Assembly (NCBI RefSeq): GCF_029227915.1
Contig: NC_079877.1
Span: 20,611,851 to 20,675,850 of the forward strand
Length of the DNA stretch: 64,000 nucleotides
Direction of reading: 5' to 3'
Source: Hydractinia symbiolongicarpus
Taxonomy: Eukaryota; Cnidaria; Hydrozoa; Anthoathecata; Hydractiniidae
Within the stretch, counting starts at the first letter, position 1, and every line of letters starts with the position of its first letter. Positions 57,201 through 64,000 of this stretch are shown here, piece by piece. The translations under genes and the position numbers were made by a program. The notes below the pieces were generated by a model. The model was given only the letters and a program-made list of their open reading frames with translations, ran no database searches and was not told the DNA's origin.

Positions 57201-60200
57201 ATAGCTATCTAAAAGCCGTAATATGGCCTTTGCCGCCGAATAAAGGCCTTACACCAAAATCACGTATTTCCACGAGACTGCACATGGTACCATTGGTCTA
57301 GTTCTTGCAGTCACAATGGACTACAACGTCCAAAGTCGTTTTCTTTGCCGCCATGGCCTTTTATCACAATCAACTACGTGCATAGCCTTCTAAAAGCCGT
57401 TATATGGCTTTTTGCGGCCTAATTAAGGCCTTACACGTAAATAACGTGGTTCTACGAGCCTGCGCATTGTACCATTGGTCTAGTCCTTGCAGTCACAATG
57501 AACTACAACGTCCAAAGTCGTTTTCTTTAGCGCCATGGCCTTTCATCACAATCAATTACGCGCATAGCCTTCTACAAGCCGTAGTATGGCCTTTTGCAGC
57601 CTAATTAAGGCACAAGTTACCGCTGAATAAAGGCCTTACACGACAGTCACATGTTTCCACGAGACTTCGCATGCTACCATTGGTCTAGTCCTTTTAGTCT
57701 CAAAGGACTACAACGTGCCAAGTCGTTTCACATGGTGCCATTGCTTTATATCAACGTCAACTACGAGCATATCCTTCTAAAAGCCGTAATATGGCTTTTT
57801 GCCGCCTAATAAAGGCCTTACACGTAAAACACGTATTTCCACGAACCTGCTCATGGTATCATTGGTCTAGTCCTTTTGGTTTCAAAGGACTATTTCGTTC
57901 CAAGTCGGTTTCCTTGGCGTCCTGGCCTTATATCACCGTCAACTACGTGCGTAGTTTTCTAAAAGCCGTAATATGGCCTTTTGCGGCCTAATTAAGACGT
58001 TACACGTAAACTACGTGGTTCTACGTGTCTGGGCAGCTTGCCATTGGTCTAGTCCTTGCAGTCTCAATGGACTACAACGCCCCAAGTCACAATGAACTAC
58101 AACGTCCAAAGCCATTGCCTTTTATCACAATCAATTACGCGCATAGCCTTCTAAAAGCCGTAATATGGCTTTTTGCGGCCTAATTAAGGCAGTACACCAA
58201 AATCTCGTATTTCCACGAGACTGGGCATGGTACCATTGGTCTAGTCCTTGCAGTCACAATGGACTACAACGTCTAAAGTCGTTTTCTTTGGCGCCATGGC
58301 CTTTTATCAACGTCAACTGCGTGCATAGCCTTCTGAAAGCCGTGATATGGCTTTTTGCCGCCTAATAAAGACCTTACACGTAAATCACTTATCTCCACGA
58401 GACTGTCCTTTTAGTCTCAAAGGACTACAACGTTTCAAGTTCGTTTCCTTGACGAAATGGCCTTATATCACAGTCAACTACATGCATAGCCTTCTAAATG
58501 CCTTAATATGGACTTTTGCGCCCTAATTAAGGCCCTACACTTAAATTACGTGGTTCCACGTATCGGCACAGGTTGCCAAGGGTCTAGTCTTTGCAGTCTC
58601 AATGGACTACAACGTATCAACTCGTTTTCCATGGCACACTTGCCTTATATCAACGTCAACTACAAGCATAGCCTTCTAAAAGCCGTGATATGGCCTTTTT
58701 GCCGCCAATTAAAGACCTTACACGTAAATCACATAGTTCCACGATTCTGCGCGTGGTACCATTGCTCCAGTCCTTTCAATATCAATGGGCTACAACGTCA
58801 AAAGTCATTTTTCTTGACGCCAGACGCTTATACTGCCGTCAACTAAGTGCATAGCCATCTAAAAGCCGTAATATGGCCTTTTGCCGCTGAATAAAGGCCT
58901 TACACGACAGTCACATGTTTCCACGAGACTTCGCATGCTACCATTGGTCTAGTCGTTTTAGTCTCAAAGGACTACAACGTTCCAAGTCGTTTTCTTTGCC
59001 GCCATGGCCTTTTATCACAATCAACTACGTGCATAGCCTTCTAAAAGCCGTTATATGGCTTTTTGCGGCCTAATTAAGGCCTTACACGTACATCACTTAT
59101 TTCAACGAGACTGCGCATGGCACCATTGGTCTAGTCCTTTCAGTCTCAATGGGCTGCAACGTTCCAAAGTCTTTTCCGTGGCGCCATGACCTGATATCAC
59201 CTTCAACTAGGCGCATAGTCTTCTGAAGCCTGTATTATGGCCTTTTGCAGCCTAATTAAGGCCTTACACGTAAATTACTTGCTTCCACAAGTTGGCGCAT
59301 GGTATCATTGGTCTAGTCCTTTCAGTCTCAATGGACTCCAACGTGCCAAGTCGTTTTCCATGTCACCATTGCCTTATATCAACGTCAACTACGAGCATAG
59401 CCTTCTGAAAGCCGTGATATGGCCTTTTGCCGCCTAATAAAGACCTTACACGTACATCACTTATTTCCACGAGACTGCGCATGGCACCATTGGTCTAGTC
59501 CTTGCAGTCACAATGGACTACAACGTCTAAAGTCGTTTTCTTTGGCGCCATGGCCTTTTATCACAATCCACTACGTGCATAGCCTTCTAAAAACCGTAAT
59601 ATGGCTTTTTGCTGCCTAATAAAGACCTTACACGTAAATCACATATTTCCACGATTCTGCGCATGGTACCATTACTCCAGTCTTTTCAATATCAATGGAC
59701 TACAACGTCAAAAGTCATTTTTCTTGACGCCAGGCGCTTATATTGCCGTCAACTACGTGCATAGCCATCTAAAAGCCGTAATATGGCCTTTTGCCGCTGA
59801 ATAAAGGCCTTACACGACAGTCACATGTTTCCACGAGACTTCGCATGCTACCATTGGTCTAGTCCTTTTAGTCTCAAAGGACAACAACGTGCCAAGTCGT
59901 TTTCCATGGTGCCATTGCTTTATATCAACGTCAACTACGAGCATATCCTTCTAAAAGCCGTAATATGGCTTTTTGCCGCCTAATTAAGGCCTTACACGTA
60001 AATTACGTGCTTCCACAAGCCGGCGCATGGTATCATTGGTCTAGTCCTTTTAGTCTCAAAGGACAACAACGTGCCAAGTCGTTTTCCATGGTGCCATTGC
60101 TTTATATCACCGTCAACTACAAGCATAGCCTTCTACAAGCCGTAGTATAGCCTTTTGCCACCTAATAAAAGGTTTACACGTAAATCACGTATTTCCACGA

Positions 60201-63200
60201 ACCTGCTCATGGTATCATTGGTCTAGTCCTTTTGGTTTCAAAGGACTATTACGTCCCAAGTCGGTTTCCTTGGCGTCCTGGCCTTATATCACCGTCAACT
60301 ACGTGCGTAGTTTTCTAAAAGCCGTAATATGGCCTTTTGCGGCCTAATTAAGACGTTACACGTAAACTACGTGGTTCTACGTGTCTGCGCAGCTTGCCAT
60401 TGGTCTAGTCCTTGCAGTCTCAATGGACTACAACGCCCCAAGTCACAATGAACTACAACGTCCAAAGTCGTTTTCTTTGGCGCCATGGCCTTTTATCACA
60501 ATCAATTACGCGCATAGCCTTCTAAAAGCCGTAATATGGCTTTTTGCGGCCTAATTAAGGCGGTACACCAAAATCTCGTATTTCCACGAGACTGCGCATG
60601 GCACCATTGGTCTAGTCCTTGCAGTCACAATGGACTACAACGTCTAAAGTCGTTTTCTTTGGCGCCATGGCCTTTTATCACAATCCACTACGTGCATAGC
60701 CTTCTAAAAGCCGTAATATGGCTTTTTGCCGCCTAATAAAGACCTTACACGTAAATCACATATTTCCACGATTCTGCGCATGGTACCATTACTCCAGTCC
60801 TTTCAATATCAATGGACTACAACGTCAAAAGTCATTTTTCTTGACGCCAGGCGCTTATATTGCCGTCAACTACGTGCGTAGCCATCTAAAAGCCGTAATA
60901 TGGCCTTTTGCCGCTGAATAAAGGCCTTACACGACAGTCACATGTTTTCACGAGACTTCGCATGCTACCATTGGTCTAGTCCTTTTAGTCTCAAAGGACT
61001 ACAACGTGCCAAGTCGTTTCCCATGGTGCCATTGCTTTATATCAACGTCAACTACGAGCATAGCCTTCTGAAAGCCGTGATATGGCCTTTTGAAGCCTAA
61101 TAAAGACCTTACACATAAATCACTTATTTTCACGAGACTTCGCATGCTACCATTGGTCTAGTCCTTTTAGTCTCAAAGGACTACAACGTTTCAAGTTGGT
61201 TTCCTTGACGACATGGCATTATATCACGGTCAACTACATGCATAGCCTTCTAAATGCCTTAATATGGACTTTTGCGCCCTAATTGAGGCCGTACACTTAA
61301 ATTACGTGGTTCCACGTATCGGCACAGGTTGCCAAGGGTCTAGTCTTTGCAGTCTCAATGGACTACAACGTATCAACTGGTTTTCCATGGCACACTTGCC
61401 TTATATCAACCTCAACTACGAGCATAGCCTTCTGAAAGCCGTGATATGGCCTTTTGAAGCCTAATAAAGACCTTACACGTAAATCACTTATTTCCACGAG
61501 CCTGTGCATTGTACCATTGGTCTAGTCCTTTTAGTCTCAAAGCACTACAACGTTCCAAGTTCTTTTCCGACGGGCCATGACCTGATATCACCTTCAACTA
61601 GGCGCATAGTCTTCTGAGGCCTGTAATATGGCCTTTTGCCGCCGAATAAAGGCCTTACACCAAAATCACGCATTTCCACGAGACTGCGCATGGTACCATT
61701 GGTGTAGTACTTGCAGTCACAATGGACTATAACGTATCAAGTCGTTTTCCATGGCGCCATTGCCTTATATCAACGTCAACTACGAGCATAGCCTTCTAAA
61801 AGCCGTGATATGGTCTTTTTGCCGCCTAATAAAGACCTTACACGTAAATCACATAGTTCCACGATTCTGCGCGTGGTACCATTGCTCCAGTCCTTTCAAT
61901 ATCAATGGGCTACAACGTCAAAAGTCATTTTTCTTGACGCCAGACGCTTATATTGCCGTCAACTACGTGCATAGCCATCTAAAAGCCGTAATATGGCCTT
62001 TTGCCGCTGAATAAAGGCCTTACACGACAGTCACATGTTTCCACGAGACTTCGCATGCTACCATTGGTCTAGTCCTTTTAGTCTCAAAGGACTACAACGT
62101 TCCAAGTCGTTTTCTTTGGCGTTCTGGCCTTATATCACCGTCAACTACGTGCGTAGCCTTCTACAAGCCGTAATGTGGCCTTTTGCAGCCTAATTAAGGC
62201 CTTACACGTAAATTACGTGGTTCTACGAGCCTTCGCATTGTACCATTGCTCTAGTTCTTGCAGTCACAATAAACTACAACGTCCAAAGTCGTTTTCTTTG
62301 GCGCCATGGCCTTTTATCACGTTCAATTACGCGCATAGCCTTCTACAAGCCGTAGTATGGCCTTTTGCAGCCTAATTAAGGCCTTACACGTAAATTACGT
62401 GCTTCCACAAATTAGCGCATGGTATCATTGCTCTAGTCTTTTCAGTCTCAATGGACTCCAACGTGCCAAGTCGTTTTACTTGGCGCCATGGCCTTATATC
62501 ACAGTCAACTACATGGATAGCCTTCTAAATGCCTTAATATGGACTTTTGCGCCCTAATTAAGGCCCTACACTTAAATTACGTGGTTCCACGTATCGGCAC
62601 AGGTTGCCAAGGGTCTAGTCTTTGCAGTCTCAATGGACTACAACGTACCAACTCGTTTTCCATGGCACCCTTGCCTTATATCAACCTCAACAACGAGCAT
62701 AGCCTTCTGAAAGCCGTGATATGGCCTTTTGACGCCTAATAAAGACCTTACACGTAAATCACTTATTTCCACGAACCTGCGCATTGTACCATTGGTCTAG
62801 TCCTTTTAGTCTCAAAGGACTACAACGTTCCAAGTCGTTTTCTTTGGCGTCCTGGCCTTATATCACCGTCAACTACGTGCGTAGCCTTCTACAAGCCGTA
62901 ATGTGGCCTTTTGCAGCCTAATTAAGGCCTTACACGTAAATTACGTGGTTCTACGGGCCTGCGTATTGTACCATTGGTCTAGTCCTTGCAGTCACAATGA
63001 ACTACAACGTCCAAAGTCGTTTTCTTTGGCGCCATGGCCTTTTATCACAATGAATTACGCGCATAGCCTTCTACAAGCCGTAGTATGGCCTTTTGCAGCC
63101 TAATTAAGGCCTTACACGTAAATTACGTGGTTCTACAAGCCTGCGCATGGTATCATTGGTCTAATCCTTTTAGTGTCAATGGACTGCAAAGTGCCAAGTC

Positions 63201-64000
63201 GTTTCCCATGGTGCCATTGCCTTATATCAACGTCAACTACGAGCAAAGCCTTCTGAAAGCCGTGATATGGCCTTTTGACGCCTAATAAAGACCTTACACG
63301 TAAATCACCTATTTCCACGAGGCTGCGCATGGTACCATTGCTCCAGTCCTTTCAATCTCAATGGACTACAACGTCCAAAGTCATTTTTCTTGACGCCAGG
63401 CGCTTATATTGCCTTCAACTACGTGCATAGCCATCTAAAAGCCGTAATATGGCCTTTTGCCGCTGAATAAAGGCCTTACACGAAAATCACGTATTTCCAC
63501 GAGACTGCACATGGTACCATTGGTCTAGTTCTTGCAGTCACAATAGACTACAACGTACCAAGTTGTTTTCCATGGCACCATTGCCTTATATCAACGTCAA
63601 CTACGAGCATAGCCTTCTGAAAGCCGTGATATGGCCTTTTACCGCCTAATAAAGACCTTACACGTAAAACAATTATTTCCACGAGCCTGCGCATTGTACC
63701 ATTGGTCTAGTCCTTTTTAGTCTCAAAGGACTACAACGTTCCAAGTCGGTTTCCTTGGCGTCCTGGCCTTATATCACCGTCAACTACGTGCGTAGCCTTC
63801 TAAAAGCCGTAATATGGTATTTTACGACATAATTAAGGCCGTACACTTAAATTACGTGGTTCCACGTGTCTGCACAGGCTGCCATGGGTGTAGTCCTTGC
63901 TGTCTCGATGGACTACAACGTCCAAAGTCATTTTTCTTGGCGCCATGCCCTTATATTATCGTCAACTACGTGCATAGCCCTCTACAAGCCGTAATATGGC

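Larger units (their letters stand above)
17679..64000 (+). repeat. Satellite array of about 182-bp monomers, continuing beyond the window
   Basis: From 17679 (cttttgcgctgaataaaggcc) to the right edge the sequence is a head-to-tail array in a single orientation. Landmarks recurring every 182 bases are atggccttttg, ttaaggccttacacg, gcatggtaccattgg, agtcctttcagtctc, ggactacaacgt, ttggcgccatggcc, tatcaccgtcaactacgtgc and atagccttctaaaagccg. About 46.3 kb corresponds to roughly 250 monomers. Monomers vary by substitutions and small indels. Two main forms differ in the middle (gcatggtaccattgg against gcacaggttgccatggg) and in the join (cctaattaagg, cctaataaag, gctgaataaagg). I found no inserted gene or mobile element. 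Open frames of 60-67 codons recur because one phase lacks stops; they are not regarded as genes. Nucleosome-scale monomers and higher-order structure fit heterochromatic, possibly centromeric or subtelomeric DNA (inference). Confidence 0.95.

Noticed and set aside
18946-63330. More than 100 open frames of 60-128 codons on the plus strand (MAFCSLIKALHVNY type) that could look like a gene family
   Set aside because: They recur at the 182-bp satellite period, start and end at the same monomer positions, overlap the next copy by 19 bases because 182 is not a multiple of three, and many monomers break the frame. Repetition of one open phase explains them. A test of synonymous against non-synonymous change between monomers would be decisive.
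17679-64000. CRISPR-like array
   Set aside because: Repeats are long, contiguous and lack unique spacers; the context is eukaryotic with a Polinton.
17679-64000. Promoters or poly(A) signals in the satellite (AATAAA, CACGTG)
   Set aside because: These short words recur with the monomer and have no associated gene; no evidence of transcription can be seen.

Overview
The window is eukaryotic DNA in two parts. Bases 1 to about 17,690 are the decayed remains of a Polinton/Maverick-type (adintovirus-like) virus-related element. Bases from about 17,680 to the right edge are one continuous satellite array of roughly 182-bp monomers, about 46 kb and about 250 monomers, all in one orientation and running off the window. 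Intronless virus-type genes next to a megasatellite-scale array point to an animal-type nuclear genome. Several of the small proteins resemble, from memory, Polinton proteins of cnidarians and other marine invertebrates. The host cannot be named from this sequence.

Element, left part (1-4,560). Two versions of the same gene set face away from each other. On the minus strand there is a 24-residue-repeat gene (931-1790) followed by a Cys-rich protein gene (210-831). On the plus strand there are two repeat genes (2340-3292, 3307-3668), a small membrane protein (3744-3941) and the paralogous Cys-rich gene (3928-4558). A further SAP-like N-terminal fragment lies at 91-249. Middle part (4,792-11,050): on the minus strand a membrane protein, a candidate minor capsid protein, and a coiled-coil/membrane protein; on the plus strand a membrane-tailed virion-type protein, a candidate double-jelly-roll major capsid protein, a short coiled-coil protein and a DD35E integrase. 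Right part (11,102-17,690), all minus strand: an MSV199/BRO-like protein, the A32/FtsK-type packaging ATPase, a family of four zinc-binding/HNH-type proteins, three small proteins (two with clear membrane segments), and a family-B DNA polymerase.

Nearly every gene is broken by frameshifts, in-frame stops, internal deletions or lost start codons, so the element is a fossil as assembled. Together the genes describe a self-synthesising, capsid-encoding element: integrase for insertion, PolB for replication, ATPase for packaging, capsid proteins for a particle. I saw no adenain-like cysteine protease and no terminal inverted repeat. The polymerase gene is cut off just upstream of its exonuclease I motif, where satellite sequence begins.

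Satellite (about 17,680-64,000). Monomers near the element are divergent. From about 29 kb onward they are organised in large, nearly identical higher-order blocks, including a 4,445-bp block repeated head to tail (45,409-49,853 and 49,854-54,298), 3,376/3,558-bp repeats from 39 to 48 kb, and a recurrent 232-bp composite monomer. The monomer contains several short dyad symmetries. The many 60-67-codon open frames in the array arise from the repeat and are not annotated as genes.
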